A DNA stretch of 64,000 nucleotides from Vibrio hippocampi (GTDB lineage Bacteria; Pseudomonadota; Gammaproteobacteria; Enterobacterales; Vibrionaceae), in assembly GCF_921292975.1 (NCBI RefSeq), contig NZ_CAKLCM010000001.1, forward strand, positions 124,001 through 188,000, read 5' to 3'. The position numbers and the translations under genes are program-made. Position 1 is the stretch's first letter. Each line of letters opens with the position of its first letter. The notes beneath the pieces are model-generated. The model had not been told where the DNA came from. It saw only the letters and a program-made list of their open reading frames with translations, and searched no databases. Shown here in pieces: positions 19,106 through 27,580 of this stretch.

Positions 19106-19567
19106 TTATGGATTGACGTTACGACTGATCGGGTTTTGCAGTGAGATCAGTGTCTCTGTCGACTGAACTTCATCGATAGCTTGCAGCTTTTCAATCAGCA
19201 CTTTTTGTAACTCTTCAATCGAACGGCACATCAGCTTGACGAAGATATTGTAAGCACCTGTGGTGTAATAGGCCTCAACGACCTCATCGAGGGCGTTAAG
19301 TTTTTCTAGCGCGGAGTGATAATCCCTTGCCGCATACAGGTTGATGCCGATAAAACAACACACGTCATAGCCCAGCTTTTTGGTGTTAACGATGACTTCT
19401 GTCCCTTCGATAATTCCCGCCGACTTCATTTTCTCAATTCGCACGTGAATGGTGGCTGGGCTGACTTGAAACTGTTTGGCCATTTCCGCATAGGGCTTTC
19501 TAGCATCTTCCATCAGCGTTTTTAGAATCGCTTTGTCTAAGTCATCGAGACCAGCAGGGTGGTGCAT
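19106..19567 (-). CDS. asnC: Lrp/AsnC family regulator AsnC
   Basis: 153 aa. N-terminal winged HTH (DDLDKAILKTLMEDARKPYA, then EMAKQFQVSPATIHVRIEKM) followed by the RAM ligand-binding domain (LGYDVCCFIGINLYAARDYH, VVEAYYTTGAYNIFVKLMC). It aligns almost residue for residue with E. coli AsnC, the asparagine-responsive activator of asnA. No asnA is present in this window. The frame opens at a TTG two codons earlier, but the ATG at 19567 has the better spacing from AAGGA. Confidence 0.92.
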   Translation of the reverse strand: MHHPAGLDDLDKAILKTLMEDARKPYAEMAKQFQVSPATIHVRIEKMKSAGIIEGTEVIVNTKKLGYDVCCFIGINLYAARDYHSALEKLNALDEVVEAYYTTGAYNIFVKLMCRSIEELQKVLIEKLQAIDEVQSTETLISLQNPISRNVNP

Positions 19568-19712
19568 AATCAATCCTTTTTAATTCGCAAAATATCGCCG
19601 TTATGAATCGATAGCTTATCACTAATCGGTGGCATCAGTCTTATATTGGTGGCGCATCACTCTTGATGTAAACTTGCTAGGTTAAATCACCCATTGCCCT
19701 CCGGAGCCTATC

Positions 19713-20495
19713 TTGCACATTCAACTGATCAGCGAACAATCTTCAAGAGCCGATGAACTGGAACGCCTTGCCCAGCGTTGGGGGCTGATAGCCAGTTCTG
19801 ATAGCGATTTTGCCTTAGTTCTGACCGCTGACCGTCTTGAGCTGCGTAAGTTAAACGAGCCTAAACTTGGCGCCATCTACGTTGATCTCGCGGGTGGTGC
19901 GGTTGCCCACCGTCGCAAGTTTGGCGGCGGTAAAGGGCAAGCGATAGCCAAAGCAGCCGGTTTAAACAAAGGCGTTACTCCAACCATCCTTGATGGAACC
20001 GCCGGACTGGGTAGAGATGCTTTTGTATTGGCCTCTTTGGGGTGCAAAGTACATTTGGTAGAAAGACATCCGGTTGTCGCTGCGTTGCTTGATGATGGTT
20101 TATCTCGCGCGAAACAAGACCCTGAGATCGGCGGTTGGGTGTCTGAGCGTATGTCTCTGCTTCATGCCTCTAGCCTTGATGCACTGAATCAGTTGGCTCA
20201 AGACCGACAGTTTACCCAGCCCGATGTGGTCTACCTTGATCCAATGTATCCTCATCCAGAAAATAAGAAAAAGTCAGCGTTAGTAAAAAAAGAGATGCGA
20301 GTGTTCCAGTCATTAGTCGGTGCCGACCACGATGCTGACGGTTTACTGGCACCAGCGCTGCAATTAGCGGCAAAACGTGTGGTGGTTAAGCGACCGGATT
20401 ATGCGCCTTGGCTTGATGAACAGAAACCTAGCATGGTGATTGAAACTAAGAAGAATCGCTTTGATGTGTATGTGAACGCTGCAATGAGCGATTAA
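19713..20495 (+). CDS. rsmJ: 16S rRNA (guanine(1516)-N2)-methyltransferase RsmJ
   Basis: 260 aa SAM-dependent methyltransferase acting on G1516 of 16S rRNA. Visible family features are [19 protein letters not shown], the SAM motif [19 protein letters not shown], the acidic [14 protein letters not shown] and the catalytic DPMYPH. The start codon is TTG, seven bases after CCGGAG, and gives the expected MHIQLI N-terminus. Confidence 0.93.
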   Translation: MHIQLISEQSSRADELERLAQRWGLIASSDSDFALVLTADRLELRKLNEPKLGAIYVDLAGGAVAHRRKFGGGKGQAIAKAAGLNKGVTPTILDGTAGLGRDAFVLASLGCKVHLVERHPVVAALLDDGLSRAKQDPEIGGWVSERMSLLHASSLDALNQLAQDRQFTQPDVVYLDPMYPHPENKKKSALVKKEMRVFQSLVGADHDADGLLAPALQLAAKRVVVKRPDYAPWLDEQKPSMVIETKKNRFDVYVNAAMSD

Positions 20496-20626
20496 TCGAA
20501 CGGCAAGTTTGCAGAGTAAGGGTTGATTTTCTCGTCAATAGTCACTATATCTGATTAATAACCATTCTTATTATCGTTTGGTTGTTTGCTTACAATGGGT
20601 ATAGCGTGGTGGAATTGGAGAGTAGT

Positions 20627-21094
20627 ATGACCAAGCGTTTGTGCAAGTATCGTCGTGTTGAAATCAGCGCTCAGCTTGGGGAGATCACCCAATTGGTGGC
20701 TCAGCCTAAGTACATGTGTGGTTCTTGTACTCGCGTCGCCTCCCATCGTTCCGCACTCTGCAAGCCCCGTTTGCTTGAGACGGCGACGGTTTCGGCAGGG
20801 AACTCAGTTATCGCTAATTCTGCAATGACACCACTTGCAACAACACCGCGTGAAACCGACATTAAAGCGGATGCAAATCACACTCGGCATAGCAAACAAG
20901 ATAAGCGTGCGGTGAAAGCCGCGAAAAAAGCGCTCAAGAAACAGAGTAAAGCGCAGAAGAAGCTCGCAAAGTTGGTTAAGAAAAGCCAAAAGCTAGCGAA
21001 GCAGCAACGGAAGCTGGAGCTGAAGTATCAACATCTCGCTCATAAAGCGGATAAGCGGGTGGCGAATATCGCCACCCAGACACAGCTGCATTAG
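20627..21094 (+). CDS. Small Cys/Lys-rich protein of unknown function
   Basis: 155 aa from the ATG at 20627, which follows GGAGAGTAGT; the frame's earlier TTG is not supported. I do not recognise a named family. The N-terminal part has cysteines at 6, 31, 34 and 45 (MCGSCTRVAS), a pattern that could bind zinc. The C-terminal half is a very basic, heptad-like helix with repeated AKKALKKQSKAQKKLAKLVK-type sequence, which suggests nucleic-acid binding or a coiled coil. Convergent with bioP, whose stop is one base away. Confidence 0.6.
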   Translation: MTKRLCKYRRVEISAQLGEITQLVAQPKYMCGSCTRVASHRSALCKPRLLETATVSAGNSVIANSAMTPLATTPRETDIKADANHTRHSKQDKRAVKAAKKALKKQSKAQKKLAKLVKKSQKLAKQQRKLELKYQHLAHKADKRVANIATQTQLH

Positions 21095-21095
21095 T

Positions 21096-21968
21096 TTATC
21101 GACGTTGAGCTTGAGCTTTGGGTTTCACCCATAGCTCGTTCACGACCAAAGACAATAAGATCACCCCACCGCCTATGGCGAGTTTGGTAATATCAACCTC
21201 TCTATTCCAGATAACGATGTTGACCACCAAACCCGCAGGCACTAGCACGTTATTCATCACTGCTAAAGCGCCTGCGTTAACCATGCAGGCACCTTTATTC
21301 CACACAAAGTAACCCAAACCAGACGCAACGATGCCAAGGTAAACGAGTATCCCCCATTGTAATTGGGTCGTCGGTAGTTTGTCGGTGTTACCAAATAGCG
21401 CAAAGGCAACCAGCGCTACAACGGTCGCGCCTAGGTAGAAAAAGCCAAAAATAGTATGTTGCGGCAGCGTGACTTGCTCTTTCTCCATCAAATATTTGTA
21501 GCTCACCTGACCAATCGCAAAGCAGAGATTGGCGCCTTGAACCACTAGGAAGCCGAGTAAGAAATTGTCGTTGATGCCGGCAAACTTGATGAAGGCTGCG
21601 CCCAAAACGGCAATAACCGCAGTGACTAAGTACCACGGAGAGAACTGCCCTTTTAATCGATCATAAAATAGCGTGACATAAATCGGGGTAAAGACAGTAA
21701 ACAGCAGAACTTCCGGCACCGAGAGCAATAGAAATGAGTGGTAGTAAAAGCAGTACATTAAACCAAGCTGAACACCACCTATCGCCATCAACTTGATCGC
21801 CAGAGAGCGAGAAACTTGCTTAAAGCGTAAGAAGGGTAAGAAAACCACCGCCGCTAATACCACCCGCATGAGTACGGAAAACCAAGCGTCAACCTGCCCG
21901 GCTAGATAAACACCAATCAAGCTAAATGAGAACGCCCAAAGCAGCGTTACAAAGTAAAGATATCCCAT
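21096..21968 (-). CDS. bioP: Biotin permease BioP (YigM), DMT superfamily
   Basis: 290 aa inner-membrane protein with ten hydrophobic helices in two EamA repeats. It resembles E. coli YigM/BioP throughout: LLWAFSFSLIGVYLAGQVDA, RVVLAAVVFLPFLRF, LLLFTVFTPIYVTLFYD, and WGILVYLGIVASGLGYFVWN then NNVLVPAGLLVN-like NNVLVPAGLVVN. BioP is the high-affinity biotin importer of enterics. General automatic annotation may call this a carboxylate/amino acid/amine transporter. The ribosome-binding site is weak. Confidence 0.8.
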   Translation of the reverse strand: MGYLYFVTLLWAFSFSLIGVYLAGQVDAWFSVLMRVVLAAVVFLPFLRFKQVSRSLAIKLMAIGGVQLGLMYCFYYHSFLLLSVPEVLLFTVFTPIYVTLFYDRLKGQFSPWYLVTAVIAVLGAAFIKFAGINDNFLLGFLVVQGANLCFAIGQVSYKYLMEKEQVTLPQHTIFGFFYLGATVVALVAFALFGNTDKLPTTQLQWGILVYLGIVASGLGYFVWNKGACMVNAGALAVMNNVLVPAGLVVNIVIWNREVDITKLAIGGGVILLSLVVNELWVKPKAQAQRR

Positions 21969-22121
21969 AAGTTTTTATTTCTACTGTCCATAAATGATTT
22001 GAAATCAACCTCTGCCTGACAACAAACGGTTTTCTGCGTTGTTGGCATAGTGTTGAATGTAATTCTGGCGGCAGTATAGCGGAGTCTGAGCAGGATGTTG
22101 ATATGCAATGAACAGGGGTAT

Positions 22122-22145
22122 AAAAAAGGCTCCCGATGGGGAGCC
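22122..22145 (-). terminator. Terminator of uspA
   Basis: On the minus strand, stem GGCTCCC/GGGAGCC with loop CATC is followed by TTTTTTA. It lies 9 bp after the uspA stop. Confidence 0.9.
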
Positions 22146-22153
22146 TGAGAAAA

Positions 22154-22579
22154 TTACTCTTTAATTGGAACCACCAGCAGATCAACTGGCACAGTATTAA
22201 TTAATTGGCGAGTTGAGGAGAGGAGCTTGCTCCAGAAATCTTGATGATGTCCGCAGACCACCAAATCCACATCAAACTCTTTAATGGTGTCACGTAGTTC
22301 GTTACTGAGATCGCCACTCCCAACCAGCGAGTGCTTGATAGGGTAGTCAGCATATTCAGCAAATTTTTTCAGTTGCGTCAGAGAGGCTTCCATTACGTGG
22401 TTTTGATTCTCCGCCATGTTGAGGTCGATGAGTCCCGTATAGAGTTCAGCAAAATTGACATCAATATGCACAAAAGAGACTTCTGAGCCAAGCGGCTTGG
22501 CTAAAGAAACGGCTCGGTCAATTAATAGGTTACTTTCATCCGAAAGATCTAGGGCAACCAAGATATGTTTGTAACTCAT
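22154..22579 (-). CDS. uspA: Universal stress protein A
   Basis: 141 aa cytoplasmic stress protein of the UspA (non-ATP-binding) subfamily. The start MSYKHILVALDLSDES and the end VDLLVVPIKE are characteristic, and the full ATP-binding loop G-x2-G-x9-G-S/T of the other subfamily is not seen near the C-terminus. Preceded by a strong AAGGAG. Divergent from ftnA; together with uspB this forms the uspA/ftnA/uspB neighbourhood typical of Vibrio. Confidence 0.95.
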   Translation of the reverse strand: MSYKHILVALDLSDESNLLIDRAVSLAKPLGSEVSFVHIDVNFAELYTGLIDLNMAENQNHVMEASLTQLKKFAEYADYPIKHSLVGSGDLSNELRDTIKEFDVDLVVCGHHQDFWSKLLSSTRQLINTVPVDLLVVPIKE

Positions 22580-22860
22580 AACGCGCTCCTTTTGACGTTA
22601 GTTATATAAAAAACATACCAATAAAATCAAAATAATGATGCTGTCGTGATCGCAAAATGATGCGGTTTTTAAGTGAAGCGTGGAGGTAAATTTCTTAATA
22701 AAAAGACAAAAATTTGTGAGCAAAGTCTAAAATTCCTTTCTAGACTCTAATTAGACAGTCGAGGACGGCGAGCAGTCCTGTCTCGGTAGCGAACTGTGCG
22801 GTATCTTAGGCACTTATGTTATATCGACGTTAACACAAGTTAGCCAGTTAGGAGTACAGC
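22580..22860. promoter_or_regulatory. uspA-ftnA divergent intergenic region with leader hairpin
   Basis: 281 bp without a gene. A two-part hairpin (GACAG...GGAC / GTCC...CTGTC, 22754-22782) precedes ftnA by about 80 bp and may be in its leader. No convincing Fur box was seen by eye. Confidence 0.4.
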
Positions 22861-23388
22861 ATGTTATCTCAGGAAATGGTCGAACAGCTAAACGCGCAAA
22901 TTAACCTGGAGTTCTTCTCATCCAACCTATACTTACAGATGAGTGCTTGGTGTGAAGATAAAGGGTTTGAAGGTGCGGCAGAATTTCTTCGCCAGCACGC
23001 AGATGAAGAACTTGAACATATGAAAAGGCTCTTCACCTATGTCAGCGAAACCGGTGCTTTGCCTATTCTTGGCGCGATTGATGCGCCTAGACATGAATTC
23101 GACAGTTTAGGGGATGTATTCCGAGAGACGTATCAGCATGAACAAATGATCACTCAGCAAATCAACAAGCTAGCTCATGTTGCTTTTATGGCTCAGGATT
23201 ACTCAACATTTAACTTTCTTCAGTGGTACGTTGCCGAGCAACATGAAGAAGAAAAATTGTTCAAAGGGATCTTAGATAAGTTAGAACTCGTAGGAGAGAA
23301 CGGACAAGCGCTGTTCTTTATCGACAAGGATTTAGCAACGTTAGCAAAAGAGGGTTCTTCTTCCATTATGGATGCTCCAGCTGAGTAA
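22861..23388 (+). CDS. ftnA: Non-haem ferritin FtnA
   Basis: 175 aa iron-storage protein that oxidises Fe(II) and stores it in a 24-mer shell. Ferroxidase-centre residues are visible as the Glu in [13 protein letters not shown], the E-x-x-H in EELEHMK and later Glu/Gln positions ([20 protein letters not shown]). The start [17 protein letters not shown] is typical, with TTAGGAG upstream. It is followed at 69 bp by uspB. Iron control, possibly through RyhB encoded at 37 kb, is likely from family knowledge but not shown here. Confidence 0.95.
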   Translation: MLSQEMVEQLNAQINLEFFSSNLYLQMSAWCEDKGFEGAAEFLRQHADEELEHMKRLFTYVSETGALPILGAIDAPRHEFDSLGDVFRETYQHEQMITQQINKLAHVAFMAQDYSTFNFLQWYVAEQHEEEKLFKGILDKLELVGENGQALFFIDKDLATLAKEGSSSIMDAPAE

Positions 23389-23399
23389 CATCGGCGCTT

Positions 23400-23421
23400 A
23401 AAAGACGACTGGTCGTCTTTT
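23400..23421 (+). terminator. Short hairpin after ftnA
   Basis: Stem AAAAGACGAC/GTCGTCTTTT with a minimal loop and a short T run. Possibly a weak terminator before uspB. Confidence 0.5.
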
Positions 23422-23457
23422 ACTCTTGAGCATCTTGGAAGATGTAGGGAGGAAAAG

Positions 23458-23781
23458 ATGATCAGTGGAGACACTATTCTATTCGTTTTAATGCTCGTTA
23501 CCATGGTCAACATGGCCCGGTATCTGACTGCACTACGCTCACTTATTTTTATCATGCGCGAGGCGCATCCGCTCTTGTATCAGCAAGTGGATGGACGTGG
23601 ATTCTTTACCACACATGGCAACATGTCTAAACAGGTAAGGCTTTATCACTACCTGAAGACTCGGGAATACCACCATCATCATGATCCGGTATTCACTGGA
23701 AAATGTGATCGTGTAAGAGAGTTATTTGTTCTGTGCTGTGCGCTCGTTGGTGTAACACTTTTTGCCAGTTTCCTTTTATAA
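23458..23781 (+). CDS. uspB: Universal stress protein B
   Basis: 107 aa predicted inner-membrane protein with one hydrophobic segment at each end (residues about 5-22 and 88-107). The internal sequences [20 protein letters not shown] and [11 protein letters not shown] are typical UspB. In E. coli UspB is sigma-S dependent and affects ethanol resistance. An AGGGAGGA site precedes the ATG. The terminator at 23888 follows. Confidence 0.94.
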   Translation: MISGDTILFVLMLVTMVNMARYLTALRSLIFIMREAHPLLYQQVDGRGFFTTHGNMSKQVRLYHYLKTREYHHHHDPVFTGKCDRVRELFVLCCALVGVTLFASFLL

Positions 23782-23887
23782 CTGACGATAGCATTTGAGG
23801 TTAACGAGCCATCGCCAGCAATACGCTATTTGGTTAGTGTAAGTGGCTTTTGGCTGATGAAACCGCTAAAATAACGCGCTAATTTGG

Positions 23888-23917
23888 AAAGGATGTGCCG
23901 ATGCACATCCTTTTTTA
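23888..23917 (+). terminator. Terminator of uspB
   Basis: Eleven-bp stem AAAGGATGTGC/GCACATCCTTT, loop CGAT, then TTT. Just upstream of yhiN. Confidence 0.9.
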
Positions 23918-23946
23918 TTATTTTGGGTTTGTTATAGGTAAAGGTC

Positions 23947-25134
23947 ATGAGCCAAAAAGTTGATGTGGTTGTCATTGGTGCTGGTGCCGCTGGCTTGATG
24001 TGTGCTGCTCATGCCGGTATGCGTGGTCGTTCGGTATTGGTGCTGGATCATGCCAAAAAGCCGGGACGAAAAATCCTCATCTCAGGAGGAGGCAAGTGTA
24101 ACTTCACCAACTATGACGTATCAGCCAATAACTATCTTTGTCAAAACCCGCACTTTGTAAAATCGGCACTTTCTCAATACAGTCACTGGGACTTTATCTC
24201 TTTGGTGAGCAAGTATGGTATTGAGTTTGAAGAGCGAGATCACGGGCAGTTATTCTGTCTTGATTCAGCCAAACAGATTGTCAGTATGCTGCTTGCCGAA
24301 TGTGAGCAACCTAACGTTAAGTTCCGTTATCAGTGCGATGTACATTCTATTGAAAAAACACCGCAGGGCTTTAGCTTATATGCCGACACCGATGCTATAG
24401 AGTGCCAATCCCTTGTGGTTGCAACGGGTGGTTTGTCGATGCCGAAATTAGGCGCAACACCATTCGGATACAAGATTGCAGAACAATTTGACCTAGAGGT
24501 GATTCCGACCAGCGCGGGCTTGGTGCCTTTTACCTTACATAAAGAAGACAAAGAGGACTTCTCTGAATTGTCTGGCATTGCGATTCCCGCAGAGATCTCT
24601 GCCAATGATGGCACTCTGTTTAAAGAAGCCTTGCTGTTTACTCATCGAGGCTTATCGGGTCCGTCAGTATTGCAGATTTCATCTTTTTGGAAACCAGGAC
24701 AGAATGTCTCGGTCAATTTGGTGCCAGAGGCAGATATTGAAGCGTTATTAAGCCGATCTCGCGAAAAACACCCCAATCAAAGCCTAAAGAACACCTTGGC
24801 AAGAGTGCTTCCAAAACGTTTGGTGGAAGTGCTGATCGAGCGTCAGGTGTTTGCCGACAAGCCGTTGAAGCAGTACAACCCCAAAGAGCTGGATGCTATC
24901 AGAAGCAGTCTAGAGAACTGGAAAATTGTTCCCAATGGTACCGAGGGCTATCGCACCGCTGAGGTCACCTTAGGTGGGGTAAACACCGATCATCTATCTT
25001 CAAAAACAATGGAGTGTAAATCCGTTCCCGGGTTGTATTTTATCGGCGAAGTGATGGACGTAACGGGTTGGCTAGGTGGCTATAATTTCCAATGGTGCTG
25101 GTCGAGTGGCTATGTGGCTGGGCAGAGTGTTTAG
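23947..25134 (+). CDS. yhiN: YhiN/HI0933-family flavoprotein
   Basis: 395 aa NAD(P)/FAD-dependent oxidoreductase of the HI0933/BaiN family. The dinucleotide fold VVVIGAGAAGLMCAAHAG begins at residue 6, followed by the family motif KPGRKILISGGGKCNFTN. The C-terminal GEVMDVTGWLGGYNFQWCWS segment completes the FAD site. The substrate is not established. The gene appears monocistronic, separated from uspB by a terminator. Confidence 0.9.
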   Translation: MSQKVDVVVIGAGAAGLMCAAHAGMRGRSVLVLDHAKKPGRKILISGGGKCNFTNYDVSANNYLCQNPHFVKSALSQYSHWDFISLVSKYGIEFEERDHGQLFCLDSAKQIVSMLLAECEQPNVKFRYQCDVHSIEKTPQGFSLYADTDAIECQSLVVATGGLSMPKLGATPFGYKIAEQFDLEVIPTSAGLVPFTLHKEDKEDFSELSGIAIPAEISANDGTLFKEALLFTHRGLSGPSVLQISSFWKPGQNVSVNLVPEADIEALLSRSREKHPNQSLKNTLARVLPKRLVEVLIERQVFADKPLKQYNPKELDAIRSSLENWKIVPNGTEGYRTAEVTLGGVNTDHLSSKTMECKSVPGLYFIGEVMDVTGWLGGYNFQWCWSSGYVAGQSV

Positions 25135-25370
25135 TCGCATCGATTGTGCGGTAGCCAAGATGGAATAAGCTTTGTTGCTTGCAATCCCGAGTCATCAAAC
25201 AGCTTTTGGGGTTAGCTGCACTGGCTTTGTGTTCTTCGTTTTATACGCTGGTTTTTCAGCTTTAAGGGGTGGTTCAAGGAAAGGACGGGTGATTCTAGTT
25301 AATATCACGTTCTTAGTCACGTTTCAGAGCGTTACTCTGATGGTAGCGTTAAAGCTAAAAAGGTAATGCT

Positions 25371-25805
25371 GTGGGAACGAAAAGATTCATATCTCTATTT
25401 ATTATATTCACCACACTTGTTACGTTTTCTTGTAGAGCTAGCGATGCTGCTTTTATTGAGAAACAAACGGTTGAAGCTCGACAGATGCTGAAGGATTACG
25501 CACTGTTAAACTGTTTGCGTGAAATAGAGCCAAGCAGCATGTTAGCGAAAGACTTAAGCTATGCGCAAAGCTCCTTTTCATTTATGGGGAGTGGGCAACA
25601 TCGTATTATTCAAGACGAAGAAACATTTGAAACAAAGTACGACCCATATAAAGCAGTGCGTGATTACATACAAAATGAGTCAAAAAAAGCAATTGGTCAT
25701 ATGAAAAGTGGAGCGACATCGCGCAGTGTAGGATGCCTGAATGTATATCATTCTACGGAGTTTAATCACTTTATATCTAAACAAGACAGTTATATTTATA
25801 ATTGA
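25371..25805 (+). CDS. Tai4-like T6SS amidase immunity protein (putative, no visible partner)
   Basis: 144 aa from a GTG start preceded by AAAGG. A hydrophobic signal peptide (FISLFIIFTTLVTFS) directs it to the periplasm. The mature part has LLNCLREIEPSS and ends in CLNVYHSTEFNHFISKQDSY, which recalls the C(L/I)xLYHSxEL motif of the Tai4 family (periplasmic immunity to T6SS Tae4 peptidoglycan amidases). This family assignment is by motif recall, not alignment. No tae4-like effector or other T6SS gene is adjacent. The gene is more AT-rich than its neighbours and sits in a 0.8 kb gap between yhiN and an Nramp gene, suggesting acquisition. Confidence 0.55.
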   Translation: MGTKRFISLFIIFTTLVTFSCRASDAAFIEKQTVEARQMLKDYALLNCLREIEPSSMLAKDLSYAQSSFSFMGSGQHRIIQDEETFETKYDPYKAVRDYIQNESKKAIGHMKSGATSRSVGCLNVYHSTEFNHFISKQDSYIYN

Positions 25806-25932
25806 CCATGATAGTGCATATTTTGGAGTGTTAAAGCTCAATACTCAGTACAAAGGTTTTAAAGATCAGCACCTTGATATTTTCCAAGCTTAGGGAACTA
25901 TCATTGCATTAACTGGACCAACCCCTATTTAC

Positions 25933-25964
25933 AAAAACGACGCCTTGTTAGGCGTCGTTTTTGT
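25933..25964. terminator. Bidirectional terminator
   Basis: Twelve-bp stem AAAAACGACGCC/GGCGTCGTTTTT with a 6-nt loop; A and T flanks serve both the Tai4-like gene and the convergent Nramp gene. Confidence 0.9.
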
Positions 25965-25979
25965 TTATCCATGAATCAA

Positions 25980-27251
25980 TTACATTAACCACTTCCACCA
26001 GATGAACAGGGCTAAGAAACCAAATAGGTAAACCAAGCCGAGAATCGACAAAGCTTTGAGCCTTTTACTTAACTGAAGTTCTGCGGGTAGCTCGGTTTTT
26101 GAAACTAACAGATAGTTCAACAGCGCGAATATTGGAGTGGTGACAAACGCCATAACCATCGCAAAGTCCAGCATCGGCATTAAGGCTTTGACAAAAAAGG
26201 CAATGATTGAAATTGCCGACACAGACACAATAATCACCCAAACCTGAAACGCTTTTGGACTATTTTCAGGTTTGTTTTGCAGTAGGCGCTGTGATTCCTC
26301 AATTGCTCTTGAATAGCCATCAATAACAGTAATGGTGCTACCAAAAATACAGAAGAAAGCGATGATGGCGACCAAATAGCGAGACCACTCCCCAATGGTT
26401 GAGGCGTAGATGCTCACCAACTGATGAGAAAAACCAATACCTGATGCAGAAAGCTCAGTGCCCGAGCCATGAATCACCAGCGCGCCTAGGGCAACAAATA
26501 CGATTGCTAAAATTGCGGTGCCAATATAGCCAACATTAAAGTCAAACAGTGCCGACTTAGCCGTCACAGTCTGCTTTTTACACTGACTTTTGAGCCAAAG
26601 CGAGGTGATGCTCGATATCTCGATAGGAGCTGGCATCCAACCCATAGTGACCACAAGAAAGCCGATGGCTGCCAAAGTCCAAGGAGACGGTGCTTGGTAG
26701 TCGGCAGGTGCAACACTGCCGTTTGAAGCCGCGATCACCAGTGCTGCGACCGTCGTTATGGTTAGGACCGTCATTATCGTTTTTGAAAGGCGATCGAGAG
26801 CCTTGTAGTGACCAGCAAAAAGAATGGCGATACAAACGCCTAAAACAAGGATACAGACTGGTAGCATGGCGAGTTCGAAAGGCAGGAAGTAGCTTAACAA
26901 ACTGCCACTAAACAGCAACAAGGCCGCAGTGTTTACTATCGCAGAGATAACGTTGAGTATGGTAAAAGCCCAAAGATAGCCTCGACCAAGGTTAGAGTAG
27001 CCTTGGATCAGGCTTTGCCCCGTTCCCATGGTGTATTGCACGCCAGCCCTAAAGAAAGGGTATTTAAGCAGATTCACCAACAAGATAAGAATGACCAGTT
27101 GCCAGCCATAGATTGCCCCTGCTTTCGTGGAGGCAACAAGGTGCGAGCCACCAACAGCGGCAGCCGCCATCATAATGCCCGGACCAAGAGAGCGAATTAA
27201 CTGTGACAAACCAGAGCGATGCTCTGGTGAAGTAGAGAGAGTTTTCTCCAT
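25980..27251 (-). CDS. Nramp-family transporter with atypical metal-binding motif
   Basis: 423 aa membrane protein with about eleven helices, Nramp fold (SLGPGIMMAAAAVGGSHLVA at the N-terminus). Canonical Nramps carry DPGN in helix 1 and MPH in helix 6. Here the helix-1 position reads AVGGSHLV and helix 6 reads MGWMPAPIEISS, so the known Mn/Fe ligands Asp, Asn and His are absent. It may move a different ion or a non-metal solute. The frame runs 45 codons further upstream, but the ATG at 27251 has AAGGACT and a normal N-terminus (MEKTLSTSPEHRSG). Confidence 0.8.
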   Translation of the reverse strand: MEKTLSTSPEHRSGLSQLIRSLGPGIMMAAAAVGGSHLVASTKAGAIYGWQLVILILLVNLLKYPFFRAGVQYTMGTGQSLIQGYSNLGRGYLWAFTILNVISAIVNTAALLLFSGSLLSYFLPFELAMLPVCILVLGVCIAILFAGHYKALDRLSKTIMTVLTITTVAALVIAASNGSVAPADYQAPSPWTLAAIGFLVVTMGWMPAPIEISSITSLWLKSQCKKQTVTAKSALFDFNVGYIGTAILAIVFVALGALVIHGSGTELSASGIGFSHQLVSIYASTIGEWSRYLVAIIAFFCIFGSTITVIDGYSRAIEESQRLLQNKPENSPKAFQVWVIIVSVSAISIIAFFVKALMPMLDFAMVMAFVTTPIFALLNYLLVSKTELPAELQLSKRLKALSILGLVYLFGFLALFIWWKWLM

Positions 27252-27496
27252 AATAGAGTCCTTTCTAATTATATTTTTTGTAGAGGGTCTGTGTATTAAT
27301 AATTTTACACTTTGTGTAAATATTTTATTTTGGAAGGTTAGTTCTACAGAGTTGCAGAGAATAATGCAATGAGGCGTTGCTATCACACAAACCTAAATTA
27401 GACGAATATTTTGCGTGAGGGTATTAGTTGGGTATAAATTTCATTATCGGCTTTTTTAGTGATTTTTAATTATGTCTTTTGTAATGAAAAAGAATA

Positions 27497-27530
27497 TTAA
27501 AAATGGCAGTAAAGATAACTTTACTGCCAT
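27497..27530 (-). terminator. Terminator of the DMT permease gene
   Basis: Twelve-bp stem ATGGCAGTAAAG/CTTTACTGCCAT, loop of four, followed on the minus strand by TTTTAATATT. Confidence 0.85.
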
Positions 27531-27580
27531 GATGACGAAATAATGTTCGGGAAAGCGGACTCGTTTTAGTGGTAGTTAAA

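Noticed and set aside
25172..25366. 64-aa hydrophobic reading frame before the Tai4-like gene, considered as an effector remnant
   Set aside because: No recognisable family or ribosome-binding site, and no amidase motif.
25806..25930. Integron attC-type repeat next to the Tai4-like gene
   Set aside because: No paired core sites or long imperfect palindrome; only the ordinary terminator at 25933 is seen.
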